DNA of 64,000 nt from Xiphydria camelus (lineage: Eukaryota; Arthropoda; Insecta; Hymenoptera; Xiphydriidae), in NCBI GenBank assembly GCA_963678675.1, contig OY783194.1, forward strand, positions 36,620,278-36,684,277. Reading direction: 5' to 3'. Each line of letters starts with the position of its first letter. The first letter of the stretch is position 1. The notes beneath the pieces were generated by a model, which saw only the letters and a list, made by a program, of their open reading frames with translations, was not told where the DNA came from and made no database searches. Shown piece by piece: positions 1-11,105 of this stretch. Position numbers and translations under genes: made by a program.

Positions 1-502
1 CCCAAACCGTCCTTATGCCCGGCTCGTTCCTTGTTCCGAGCCGATCACCGTGCGTTCTCAGGTAGCGTCGGTGTCCTGTTAATCGGACGATCGGTATGGT
101 CGTCCGTGCGTCATCGAGGATGTTCCGTTAACGGCCCGCAGACCCTAGGTTTTCTCCGTCAAATCGTTCCTCCCACTTTTCTGCTCAGAAGAACAAATGA
201 CATACAAAATTAAATAGATTTTAATTTTTCAATGAAAATCTTATGTGCTGAGACTCTATGTATTGTAAGCTATATTCGACGCGGTAGACTCGACGCGGCT
301 GCACGATAAGTCCTGAAGCAATCCTCGATGAGACTCGGATCACGATCCGATATGCACGCTGGTTGTCGGTCGAATGGCTTCCTTCGATTGCCTGGAGGAG
401 CAGAGGACCCCCTTACTCCTTCATCCTGGGCCTGCATTGGAAAGCCCCGTTGCCTTGACGTCATTATGGGGGAAACTGCCCGCTTCCACCTTGCTTCGTG
501 AA

Positions 503-788
503 TCACCCTTGCTTGACGCGTCCACTCCAAACGGTGCCTTGAAATTTCAGTATAGAATTTTTTTGCATGAATTTCCCCTCATTTTCTTCTAGTCTTCTCT
601 TCTTATTTATAACGAAAAAGAAATCACCAGAATTTCCCATCAAATACTCCTGGTAATGGACAAAAATGGTGAGACTTCTCCGTATATCAGGCAAAAAATA
701 TGATTAAAAAATCTACTAACATTTTCCCATAAATCTTCTAAATAAAATCACTTACCTCAAAAGCCGCTTTCACCTGACAGTAATTCAT
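503..788 (-). CDS. Candidate small two-exon gene, product unknown
   Basis: On the minus strand a frame starts with ATG (788-786) and runs 11 codons to a strong GTAAGT donor (exon 756-788, intron from 755). A 106-bp intron (650-755) ends in a good acceptor, a T-rich tract before ACCAG. The second exon (503-649) continues in phase 0 for 48 codons to TGA. The joined frame would encode 59 residues with protein-like composition: balanced Lys, Glu, Phe, Asn and Ile, unlike the Arg/Ser/Pro-rich chance frames nearby. It includes a basic patch, NKKRRLEENEGK. An ATTAAA signal on the same strand lies at 220-225. I recognise no domain. The ATG may be internal to a longer exon, and the block is AT-rich against GC-rich surroundings, so it could belong to a mobile element. 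The gene model is inferred from splice signals only. Confidence 0.33.
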
Positions 789-920
789 CTTTTTAAATAA
801 TTGTTTTTTTTTTATAAATGTATTAGTTTAAGCACTTTATTTTTTCTGGAACAACTCGCACCGGTTCTAATGGCCACAACTCACAACGTGCGCCGACTTC
901 TGACGATCGGCCGAAAACGG

Positions 921-950
921 CCGAACTGACGCGAACTGACGCGAACTGAC
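921..950. repeat. 10-bp tandem repeat, three units
   Basis: Three near-identical head-to-tail copies of a 10-bp unit (GCGAACTGAC; the first copy begins CC) end in GCTCACGTGA. They sit between the AT-rich candidate gene block and another AT-rich block. Confidence 0.8.
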
Positions 951-959
951 GCTCACGTG

Positions 960-1470
960 ATCGCCTTTATAGATGTCATTGGTAGAATCTATCTATCCGG
1001 ATAGGTAAAAATTCCGTTACTCTAGGGTAATTGTGCAGTAACGTAATGATAAAAATTAAGGCGCACAACTTGTTACAATTTAAGGGCCGAATGATAATTT
1101 TTGCTGCTATTATACGATAACATTTATTAACGGAGGGATACTTTCTATATTGTGCAGGCATAAAAATTCCTGTTCGGGTAAAATTGTAGAGGTGGAACGG
1201 TAAAAATTCTGGAACGTTCGTCAAAATATATCGGTTGATTGTTAATTCCTGACCAGCGTCTCTACAAAATTAACCGTAAAACACCGAATGCTACACGCTT
1301 ACCCTACTATTTAGGTAATTTTTACCGAAAATTTCTCTCCGTGTACACGAGGAAACGGGATTTATCGTTCGCTGCGATTACAATTGCGTTTCACGGGGTT
1401 GCGATAATTATACCTAAATCATCGCCCCTGGCACAAAGTATATCTTCTACCGGAAGGAAGGTTACACGAT
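960..1470. other. AT-rich non-coding block with repeated TAAAAATT motif
   Basis: No convincing exon is seen. The octamer TAAAAATT occurs at 1006, 1050, 1161 and 1201, and inverted at 1317. Several copies have a G-rich 5' side and CC/CT on the 3' side. AT content is clearly higher than in the flanks. This could be an old inserted element or a cluster of protein binding sites. Confidence 0.4.
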
Positions 1471-1920
1471 AATTTTAAAAGAAGAAAATCGTAATTGATA
1501 TTTCGTCAGCTCGGCCCAGTAGAAAGAAATAGCACGGTGAACGCGGCATTTCGGACAGAGCGATATACATAATTGTTCTCGTATCGCAATGCTAAGGATG
1601 ACTCGTGCGGGTCGTGAGTCATAGTCGATTTCATAATGAATCGCGAGAATGAGAATTCGCTGTTGCCGTAAGTCGTGTCTTACCTTTTGCCGGACAAAGT
1701 TATTCGAAGTCGACTGCAAACTGGTGACAGGATAGACGGTCGACTTTTTTCGGTCGAATTAATTTTTATTAATTTTCGCATCGAAATTCATTACGATTGC
1801 ATTGTAGACGATCAAATCGTACTTCTCACTGGGAACGACAGCTACACGCTATTTTTCCTCGAGACTCGGTCTCGGATCCGAAACCTGCGGCGAAACGTCG
1901 GATTGGTTGGTAGTCCAATT

Positions 1921-2017
1921 TTACTTGATCTTCTTCTTCTCCTTCGCGTGGTTGCCCATTTCTTTAGCGTTTGTCGACTGGTGACGATCGGGAATAATCG
2001 AGTATTCGACGTTCAAG
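1921..2017 (-). CDS. Candidate terminal coding exon (partial gene), product unknown
   Basis: On the minus strand a good acceptor (CCAATTTTCTGTTGCAG, CAG at 2018-2020) precedes a 97-nt frame that uses one leftover base, then 31 codons and TAA (1921-1923). The C-terminus is strongly basic (HAKEKKKIK then stop). A canonical AATAAA lies on the same strand at 1765-1770, about 150 bp after the stop, which fits a short 3' UTR. I could not find the upstream exons, and the family is not recognised. The lysine run comes from a short GAAG-like simple stretch, so chance is a real alternative. If real, the gene continues to the right on the minus strand. Confidence 0.25.
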
Positions 2018-2552
2018 CTGCAACAGAAAATTGGTTCGAGACGATGTAGAGAAATTGGAAAAAAAATTCCGTCGCGGGCGTATCTACACATTTAGATTTG
2101 ATTTTGTCAAACGAACGAGAAGTTTCTTTTCGTACATTCGTATTTCTTCAAAGAGATACCACCTCAACCCCTCCGTCGCAACGTTATTACGTCCAATCGA
2201 ATTATCGTAGAATCGTCGACGATCGAGGAAAAAAAATATTCTCCGTCCACACCAAATCCCCACCCTAAACTCTCATTCGTGACACGCAACGCTCTTGGTG
2301 CAGTACCTATCGTGCAATTAGGTCGTTCGTTTGCTCTTCAGTCTACATCTATCAGCGTGGTACCGTACCCACATAACGTTCTCGCTCGACGAACGCGTTC
2401 ATCCCCCTTCCCGTGGAAACTCGAGTGCACGCTACCGCGCGCTCGGGCTACACCAAGTATGTATCAGGGAATAAATTCACGAGCAAGTGTCGTATACCCG
2501 TATATATTCGTACAGATTGTTATCCCCGCCGCGAGAAGCATAAATTAGCTCA

Positions 2553-2573
2553 CTCTCTCTCTCTCTCTCTCTC
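2553..2573. repeat. (CT)n microsatellite
   Basis: About ten CT units run directly into CAG. A GTGAGT donor follows 48 bp later (2624), so the tract could serve as the polypyrimidine tract of a small exon at 2576-2623. That exon is speculative. Confidence 0.9.
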
Positions 2574-4693
2574 AGATTGTACACCTTCAACCGCGCTCGA
2601 TTACGAAGCAGTCCAACGAGCGAGTGAGTTGTAGCTACGCGTGAGGGAATATATTTCGCTTATTTTTCTTTCAACTCTTTTGGATAACAAATACAAGAAG
2701 TGAAATCAAATTTATGGACATGAGATCTACGATTTCTTTCGGACTCGAACACGAGCTCTGGACACGATTGCTCTTCCGTTTCAGCGCGCGCGCGCTTTCG
2801 CGTATTTCTCTGCTGCGCTCGTCAGTGCAGATCTACGTCAAACTCTTCGTCTCTTCCACGCGGGCGACTCTTATTTTTTTCCATTTCTTTTCTCGGCGAG
2901 GATATATAAGAATTTTACATTCGTAATCCTGGTGATCCTGGATCGCATCGAATGCGAACAATTTAAACGATCCTGTCGGAAATGAAAAATGACACGCACA
3001 TCTGTAAATATCTCTGAGAGCAAAATGTACGTTGCGCGTTGAATGTTCTCGAACTTCTCTTATTCGTACGGAATCGCCGCGCGACCCGGCATCGCACCCG
3101 TCGCCTTCTCGCTGTCAACTCCTTCGCGCGCGCTCACGGTCCGTGATCTCGCCTCGTTCTTCCACCATCGAGGGAAAACCCTATCCGTTAAACTCTTTTG
3201 GCGCCACCGTCGCCGATCTCGATAATCCGATTATTTTACATCGAAGAGAAGCGGTTATTATGGTCGTGCGGACATGAAAACCGATCGAATTAAACTCGCG
3301 ATCGCCACGCGTTATACCCGCGCGGAAGAGCACCGGTATACTTTCGCCCGGCGCACAGCCGACGAATAGACGCCGCACGCGCGGACGCGCTCCGGAAAAT
3401 TCGAACGGCGCGGCTCTACGGCTCATATTCGCGCGACCTAACGGGTCCGACGAGGTGGGCTGGCAGCGACACGGTTAGAAAGTCGGTCCGAGCGACACGG
3501 AGAACGGGGCAAAAACACATCGGAAGGACGAAAGTCGCGGTTCCCCCTCGAACCTGTCCGCGCGCGGTCATTGACACGTCGCCGCGGACCGCGTTCGCGA
3601 ACCGATGTCGAGTAGAGGTCCGCGCGTAGAAATTAGGTTCGCCTTCGCCCCCCCCCCCTCCCCCTCCCTCCCTCCCGCTCCATTCGTTCGGAAATATCGG
3701 CGTCGACGTCTAGCGAGCGACGGACCCGGAAACGAGTTACGCGCGCGAGTCCTGCGAAACGACGAAAACTCGACGCGATTTGCCGCGCGTAGACGCCGCG
3801 CCTCGCGATGGGAATACCCTGGCGAGGAAAATTGGACGACGGTACGGCGGAGGGGCGTCGGCGCGCGTTTCACGGAACGAAAACCCGGCCAAGATTGAAG
3901 TTTCCGAGTTATTTTTGATGATCTCCGCGCGAGCGGCGGAAATCGGGCAGCGGGGCCATCGCGGGTGCGTATACTCGCCGCGGGGTGAGGGTGGACTCGA
4001 GTTTGGTCGCGCTCTTCCTGGAAATTGCTTCGGAACTTCCTCGATGTCCTCGAGTCGAAGGGCAGGGAGAGAAGCGAGCGGGAAGAGTATCCCGATATAG
4101 GTAATTGTACGGTACTTTTGGAAAGCGGGTAGCAGTCACCGCGGTATACATATCTACCTATAGAGAGAGAGAGAGGTATAGACTCGGAGAGCGATATAGT
4201 TACGGGGGAAAATTACGAGCTTCTCTCTCATTTTTTCCGTGCGATCGAAGTACGGTACAACGCGATCGCGTATATGTGTACCTATGTACATTCTCTTTCC
4301 CTACAGCGCGCGATATTATGTCGAACCCGACTCTTTTCGTTCCGTATGTTCTCCTTCCTCGAGAGATCTTCGCGGGTCTTTCGCCTCGATGACTGCATCT
4401 ATACCGGCTCGAACGAGAGAAGCGGTATACGTTGACCGCGAGCGACGACGCGTAGCGCGATTTCTACCGAGTGAACGCTACGTTATTCCGCCGATCGCTC
4501 GCTAGGGTCGACCTAGTTAAAACGAACCTTCTCACTCAGTTCGGCCGGTTCGAGCGTGTGTCATCCAGGAGTAGTCGCGAGCGGTCCCGCGTTCGTGTAC
4601 AAACGCTTCGCGCGCGAGAGAGCGAACCTCCGCTTCTCTTCGCACCGCTGTACAGCTACGAGTCTCGTGGACTACTCGGCGTGGAGAGTCGGA

Positions 4694-4696
<3 letters not shown>

Positions 4697-4735
<39 letters not shown>
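4697..4735. repeat. (GA)n microsatellite
   Basis: About 19 uninterrupted GA units, followed by a degenerate purine-rich tail to about 4785. Confidence 0.95.
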
Positions 4736-4739
<4 letters not shown>

Positions 4740-5248
4740 GCGACGGAGAGAAAGAGAGCCGGAGAGGAGAAAGAGAGACGGGGAAAGTGCTCTCGAGCGG
4801 CGCACGGACGAGGATAGCGCGCACGCGCGATTCGAGCGAAAGATATATCTACTCGCGCGAGCGAGACGGATGCTTATTTATCGGACACGGGACGCGGGGT
4901 TAAAAAAAAAAGAGTGAGACGGGGCTATGCATTAAGCATGAGAGAACGAGAAAACCGGTTCGGAGAGTTCAACACTATCCGATACTCGACGGAGTCGCCC
5001 GCAGCCTCCCGAAGGACCGCTCTCGCGCGCGCCTCTCCGTTGGACGGCCAATCGTGCGGACCGGTCGAACGGACGCGGGCCAATCGGCGAACGGACATCG
5101 TGGAAGGACGCGAGGCCGCGCGAGGTGGTCTTCCTGTGGAAACCGGTCCGGTAGTCGGTATTAGATAATTTATCCGACAGCTTTGAACTCTGCAGCGTTT
5201 ATACTGTAGAAAAACCGCGCAGGTATACCGCGCGTGGGGTGTCCGCGT

Positions 5249-5249
<1 letters not shown>

Positions 5250-5283
<34 letters not shown>
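5250..5283. repeat. (GTC)n trinucleotide repeat
   Basis: About 11 GTC/CGT units, uninterrupted. It gives poly-Thr or poly-Arg/Val/Ser frames that are artefacts of the repeat. Confidence 0.95.
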
Positions 5284-5725
5284 TATCGGGGGGATGGACG
5301 CGGGTGTATAGGTTTCGTCTGATGTCTTAGGGTCCACGGAGACGATCCGAGTCCAGACTGGGTAGACTCGGAGGCGCGGTGATGATATCTGATGTACGAG
5401 TATGTGTATACGGATGGGTGGGTTTCGCATGCGATGAGTGCTCCGTAATGGACGTCGATAGAGGAGTTGTATTTAGATCCATTTGTAACGCGCGGGTCGT
5501 ATTTCCGAGTACCTACGTAATACATAACTCATGGATATTAGATTTGGAAACACGGCTATCGCTGGTAATCTCGCTTACGGTGGACGTTTCGATTCGCCCT
5601 TTCCCAGGACGATGGCATCGATGCGCGCGTAAACGACGACATTCAGATATGAATGACGAATGAGGTTCAAAGAGTTTTTTGATCCGCCCGCCTATACATA
5701 GGTCCTACGTAGGTATGTATATATG

Positions 5726-5734
5726 TATAAAAGG
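5726..5734 (+). promoter_or_regulatory. TATA-like box
   Basis: TATAAAAGG preceded by a TATATG stretch and followed by GC-rich sequence. It matches the metazoan TATA consensus well, but no transcript start or coding exon can be tied to it. Confidence 0.2.
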
Positions 5735-5908
5735 AGCGGGAGAAACACTTTGCAACCACTTTCGCGAAACGACCCGGCGCGTTGCAACGTTTCGTCTTGT
5801 TTATCCGAAGTTGGGTCAATCTGCCCTCTCTCGACATCCCTCATCCACCTCACGCGGTGGAAGGTCGGTAACGACGTCGAGATACGTAGACCGTGGCAGT
5901 GGAAGATC

Positions 5909-5918
5909 TATATAAAAG
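5909..5918 (+). promoter_or_regulatory. TATA-like box
   Basis: TATATAAAAG in a GC-rich setting, 183 bp after a similar TATAAAAGG at 5726. Any start site would fall near 5940. The only nearby ATG frame (6065) is 14 codons long. The pair could mark alternative core promoters of a non-coding first exon, or could be chance. Confidence 0.25.
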
Positions 5919-6408
5919 CGCGCTCGGCGAGGGAGACTTTGCGCCTGTACGTCTGGTCTCGAAGAGCGCGCGAGTCCCGCGCGAGGATATACTCGTACTC
6001 CCCCTCCCCCCCCCATACACGTGCGTACGCAACCTCTCGGCTTGACGCAACGGCGCGTCGCCAAGATGGAATTAATTTGTTTCCTCCCCGTCCACACGTC
6101 CGTCCTCTAACGATGACAAAGCAAACGTTGACAAATCGCGCGACCAATAAATACATCGTTAAACAAATGACGCAATTTTTGCGCCCCCCCCCCCCCCGCA
6201 GCGCCACCCCCCGAAAATAACGAGAAACAGTAGGCCTCCCAAGAGCGCCTCATCGTTCTTCCCGCGATCCCGTCAGTCTTCACCAGCCTCGATCGTCACA
6301 CAACGTTGAAATCGATTCGCGTCAAAACGCCGGATCTCTCGCGATTCTCCCAAGCGGAGTCGTCGCTCGAAACGACGCCACGGCGGAGAGTCGTCTCTTC
6401 TCTCTTCA

Positions 6409-6412
<4 letters not shown>

Positions 6413-6446
<34 letters not shown>
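6413..6446. repeat. (CT)n microsatellite
   Basis: About 17 uninterrupted CT units. Confidence 0.95.
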
Positions 6447-6448
<2 letters not shown>

Positions 6449-6880
6449 ACCCAGATCCTGTTTTAGTGAAAAAGACAAACCTCTTGTTCCTCGAGGGCTA
6501 TCATTACGCTCGCTCGAGGTCTTCAATTATTACAGTGCCCCTTTCGAGTCTAATCCTTAAGGTTTCTGCCTCTCTAAAAAGTAGAAACCAGTTATCTCCC
6601 GTCTCCCTCCGACCGGTTCTTCTCTCCGTCTTCGTCTCTCCACTTCTCTCGTTCTTCCTCCCTCGCGGCGGTTTTGCGTCGCTCTCGCTAGAACTCACAC
6701 GGCCCTCGCTCTCTCCGTCTCTTTCTCTCGACGTCGTCTCAGCTGATTCCTTCCTCCCACGTTGCCCCGGTCCGTAACACGTTCGTATCACAACATCCTC
6801 CGACCGGGTCTCTCCCCTTTCCCTCGCCCCTCGTGTACCGCGCTGCATCGCCGCTTCCACTTCGTTGTCCTTCTCATCAT

Positions 6881-6902
6881 TCTCTCTCTCTCTCTCTCTC
6901 TC
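6881..6902. repeat. (CT)n microsatellite
   Basis: About 11 CT units. A pyrimidine-rich stretch continues to a CTGCAG at about 6945-6951, a possible acceptor with a short open frame behind it. Confidence 0.9.
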
Positions 6903-6959
6903 CTCTCCTCGGACTTTTTCTACGCTCGCCCTTTTCGAATCTCCTGCAGGCTGATTATA

Positions 6960-9330
6960 TTTATGAGATTCGCGCGCGCGAGTGGCTCCTTTGTTGCCTG
7001 GAAACGTTCACCGTTGCGTGATCGAACGCAGCGTGCGAGCGGTTCTCCATCTCCGTCGTCGTCGTCGCGTAATCCGAATGTCCGCGAGGTAGATCGAACG
7101 CGAGAGAGCGCGAGGACGGACTCTTCCAAACGGGGGCGAGGATGATTCGCCGATCGCGGCGTGAAACGCTAGTCTCTGGCGTAGACGTAGGTACTTTTTC
7201 TCCACGCCTTTAGACTCGATTTCGTCATGTATTTATGCGGAGAGAAAGCACACCGTCGCCAGACGCTGAACGGTTGTTTACTTCGCGAGTTATCAACACG
7301 CGGATGACCCGTCGTCGCGCGCCTCACACGAGATGATGATCGTCGATCGATCGGCCGAGAAAATCGAGTCCAACTCGACGCTCCGTTTCGATCTGCCCCG
7401 TAGATACGAGAGTACCTACGCACGGATGGTCGCGTCGATGTCGACGCGTCTCGAGATCGGATCGTGACCGCGGTGTGAAACATTTTATTCCAAACGCGTT
7501 TTTGCGTCCTTTGGATCTTTCGGTACAGGTACACTAAGTATACACGGCACACGCGTCATCGTCGGAGAGCGTCCTTACTTTTAATTCCCTCTTCCCAGTT
7601 CTTTCCTTCGCGCGCGATGCGGCCTTCGACCGCTTCGTTGTCGAGTCCGCCGTTGCATCGTTATTTTTATTTATATCACTTCGCTTCAGATCGTTCGATC
7701 TTTAACGGGCTTCGTTCTCGAGACGATACGTCCCTCTCCATGAGCGATCACTCCAGTCTATAGACGCGGTACCGATCGCCTCCCTCTCAACCAGCAGGTA
7801 ACTCGAGTACCGCCGAATTCATTAGCGCGTTCGATGGAACATTCGAGAGGCTCCGAAGGGTAGATAGAAATATGAACATCCGTACAACAGTTCGACATTC
7901 CGATTTCGGTCAAACGACTCGAAACGATCGACAGACGGAATCGATGTTTACAAAAGTTTTTGTAAAAAACCGTATCACCGCGAAAGCGCAACTGTCTCCC
8001 GCGGTGATGCGACTGCTACTCGTTTTACCGTCGAGTGACTTCACCGCTATTCGCCAAATCCGTTCTCGCGCTCGACGGGGCGCTCGAGAGAAGCGGCAGG
8101 TGTCTTGCGCGGGGGATTGTCACCGTAGCGATGCGCGAAAGACGCGCGCAACGCGGAGAACACCTGTTTTCGTGCTCGTGCAGAGTTCGATTACCGATTT
8201 TCGAGAATGACCGACGCGCGGAAGATCGAATTCTCGACGATCCAGGAGGCGGCGAGTCGATGATTGCGTCGCGAATTTGGTATCGCGCCGAGTTGACGGT
8301 ATAAGGCTGGACACGCGTCGTGTGCCGTGTACGCGAACTCGGATTTTGTTAAATTCACTCGATTCGCTTTCTTTTCCAAATACCGGGTGCCAACTGATCT
8401 CAACATTTTGATTTCGTTGTTTTTCAATTTCCATCACCCTTTTCGAAACGACGAAAAAAGCACATCGTTATCGGAGAAATAAATGTAAACACTCTGGCTA
8501 CTGGGAAATGGCACGTCGCCACTGCTATGCGCCCGACTACCCAAACCGGAGGGCCAACTCTCGACGGCCCTTTATCTCGACACCGCCACCTCTCCCCATT
8601 AAATATCTACGACCGACAGGACTAGGTAACCGGTCCTATTTCATTTGCCTTCCGAACGAATAGCGCGAGAATCGTCCAGCATCGTGACTACGACTCGTCG
8701 CGTTGCTACACGTCGACGACTGCAGCAGCCGTGCGCGCGTTGCATCCGCGAACATGAGTATCTCTCACGATCAGTGTCTGAAAAGCGGAGTAGCGTGCGA
8801 TTCAGGTTTGGACTCGTACGCGCGGTCGATGACCAAAATCTTGGCCGAACACGGCCGCGACGTTCGGCGGAAGGCTTGCGATAAGTACATGTAACCGCGG
8901 GATATAACGAGCGGAGAGTCGGAGGTAAGCATACAACCGGCCGTAGGGATCCTTCGTTTGATATTGAGCCGGGTTCAGAGCTTGTCCGGCGCGAGGACGG
9001 ATTTCTATCGTGCGGGTAACCGCGAAGGAGAAGGAGGAGGAGGAGGAGTCGATAGCATCTCGTTCGCTCTGGCTCTTGTACCTACGGGATCTCGTTCGTG
9101 TCTATTCTATCTACGCGAATTGGTCGAGGGATCTTTGAAAAAAGCGATGTCCACTTATTCACTTCTTCGTTAATCGGGCCGATATTGCGCATCCACCTTA
9201 CGATATCGAACTAGAAATTCAATACAATTTCCGAAGGATCCGAGTTCTCCGAACGAGAATTTGGCGTGTAACGCGATAATATGCTTTCAACCTCACGTAA
9301 AGGTAGATCCATAGAATCGCAGGAGACACG
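6960..9330. other. GC-rich non-coding stretch
   Basis: No supported gene. A consensus-like donor (GGAG then GTAAGC) sits near 8923, but no frame stays open into it. A GGA-rich run lies near 9030. Confidence 0.55.
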
Positions 9331-9336
9331 TCCCCT

Positions 9337-9359
9337 TCTCTCTCTCTCTCTCTCTCTCT
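9337..9359. repeat. (CT)n microsatellite
   Basis: About 11 CT units in a longer pyrimidine-rich stretch that reaches about 9420. Confidence 0.9.
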
Positions 9360-10067
9360 TTTTACGATCCCTCTCGCCAATTTCACGGCACTCGCTCTCC
9401 TCCTCCTACTCTTCCCTCTCGCACCGGCCTCTCTCGATCTCTTCGAGTGTAAGCCCACTCTCCGTTACCACCACAGGTATACGCACGATGGAAAAATACC
9501 GTGCACCTATGGTTCCCCAGGTATAGGAGTCACGGGTGGGGGGTAGTGCCCGGTAGCTACGGAGCAACTTGTTTGTTCCATTCTTTTATTTGGCCTAGCG
9601 TTCGGGACGAGGAAGAAGAGCGAGGAGAAGAAGGGGGAAGGTGGGCCGAACGGGACGGAGATTCGTGATAAATGTAGACAGCCTCCTCACACACCGTGGC
9701 GCGGCGGGTTTCGACTCCTCGACTTCTCGACCGGGCGCGACTCACCCTCTCCTTGCGCCGCGAGGAAGGAAAAATTACCGACACTAAAAAGTCCATTACA
9801 GACACGAATTATGGGCTGACCGCACCGCGCGAAAGAGTCCTCTCTCCCGTCGAAAAGTCAACGGGGGGAAAGTTGGTGCCGCCCGATTAGACGGATCTTC
9901 GGGAATTGTACGTGCGGGTTCCCCCGCGACGGTTGAATTACCTCGCTCCTACATTACGGCGATTATTTATATCGCCGTCGTTTGTGGGCAAACTCCGGGT
10001 TCAAGAGATCCCTTCCCCCCTTTAGTCTACGCGCGGCGTCTTCGCTCGGGAGACTCGCGGCCTCAAG

Positions 10068-10068
<1 letters not shown>

Positions 10069-10106
<38 letters not shown>
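10069..10106. repeat. (CT)n microsatellite
   Basis: About 19 CT units ending in a T-run. Confidence 0.95.
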
Positions 10107-10111
<5 letters not shown>

Positions 10112-11069
10112 CTCCCTCTCTCTCATTACATTTCGGAGCATCGCGCCGCCGTAACGTTCGGTCCTTTCGAGTTAAATCATTATGGAGCGATTGTAATGAT
10201 CAGAGTACCTTTCCAAAAGTTTTGGCTCTCGTTACCTTTGTTGCTGGAAAAGCGTACTTAGTAGCGATCAGATAATAATCACAAATGTAAGAGAATTCCT
10301 TGCGATTTCCCCGAAAAACGATCACACGGTACAGTTCCAATTCCGAAGAGCGCGCGCGCATGAAAATCAGAAGGAAAATCGTCGGTTCTCCTCTCGGAAA
10401 GCTTAAGCGTCCGCGATTTGAGTCAATCGGATTAAACGAACGTGCTCGATCTGCGCCAACGACTGCACACACCGCGCTTTCGTTGTTTGCGGAGCGGGAG
10501 TTGCGACGAGGCATGTCGCATTACTCGTGCGCGCGCGGTGCATCGGTCTGCCCCGATCTTGTTTCTGTTTTTGCCTTGGCTGTAAAATAAAGTGGAAACC
10601 ATGGTGCGGCGGCCCCTCTCGTAACGAAGGAGACGAAGAGGGAAGGAGCGGGACGGAGCGAGACTGTGGAATCGCCGCGCGGAGGATAGGAGGAAGCGGT
10701 GGGAAGGAGTGTGTACCTATACCTACGGTGACTCGTTCGTCGAGGGCATGAGTGCCTGTACAGGTGGGTTATCTCGGATGGCGATTCTTTTGCACGAAAT
10801 TAAAATTATGTCGAGTGGCATGTCTTCGTTTCAATTACGTGCCGTCGATAACTCGGAATTACGGGCGACAGTCCTCGCGCGCGCGCGTCGCGCGGCGTAT
10901 CTGATGCGCTCGACTCGAATTTTTCGATGAATACTCGCGCGGACGAAATCAAGTACCCGTGTACCCATGACCGAAACCGTATACCTACATCCGTGGGGTG
11001 TGCGCGATTCCCCGAACCGGGTGCTCGCCTGGGAAACCGTTCCGTAATTTTTTTTCTCATAGAAAATCA

Positions 11070-11105
11070 TCGTGGGATAGGGTGATCGAGAGTTCGATTC
11101 TACAG
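11070..11105 (+). repeat. Dispersed short repeat with tRNA B-box-like core, copy 1
   Basis: The stretch around ATCGAGAGTTCGATTCT is closely matched at about 18677-18725, and its 3' part (GAGATTTCGATTTTCG) recurs at about 35888. The AGTTCGATTCT core resembles the pol III B-box consensus GGTTCGANTCC, but no A-box sits at the right distance. It is possibly a decayed SINE. Confidence 0.3.

Larger units (their letters stand above)
2650..5700. other. GC-rich non-coding stretch
   Basis: CpG-dense DNA with no exon I can support. It contains (GA)n at 4162-4175 and 4697-4735, a (GTC)n tract at 5250-5283, and C-runs near 3649. Open frames here are Arg/Ser/Pro-rich and look like chance. Confidence 0.6.

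Noticed and set aside
772..782. TACTGTCAGGT (minus), similar to miR-8/miR-200
   Set aside because: 11-nt match only, and the flanks do not match or fold; it lies in the candidate exon at 756-788.
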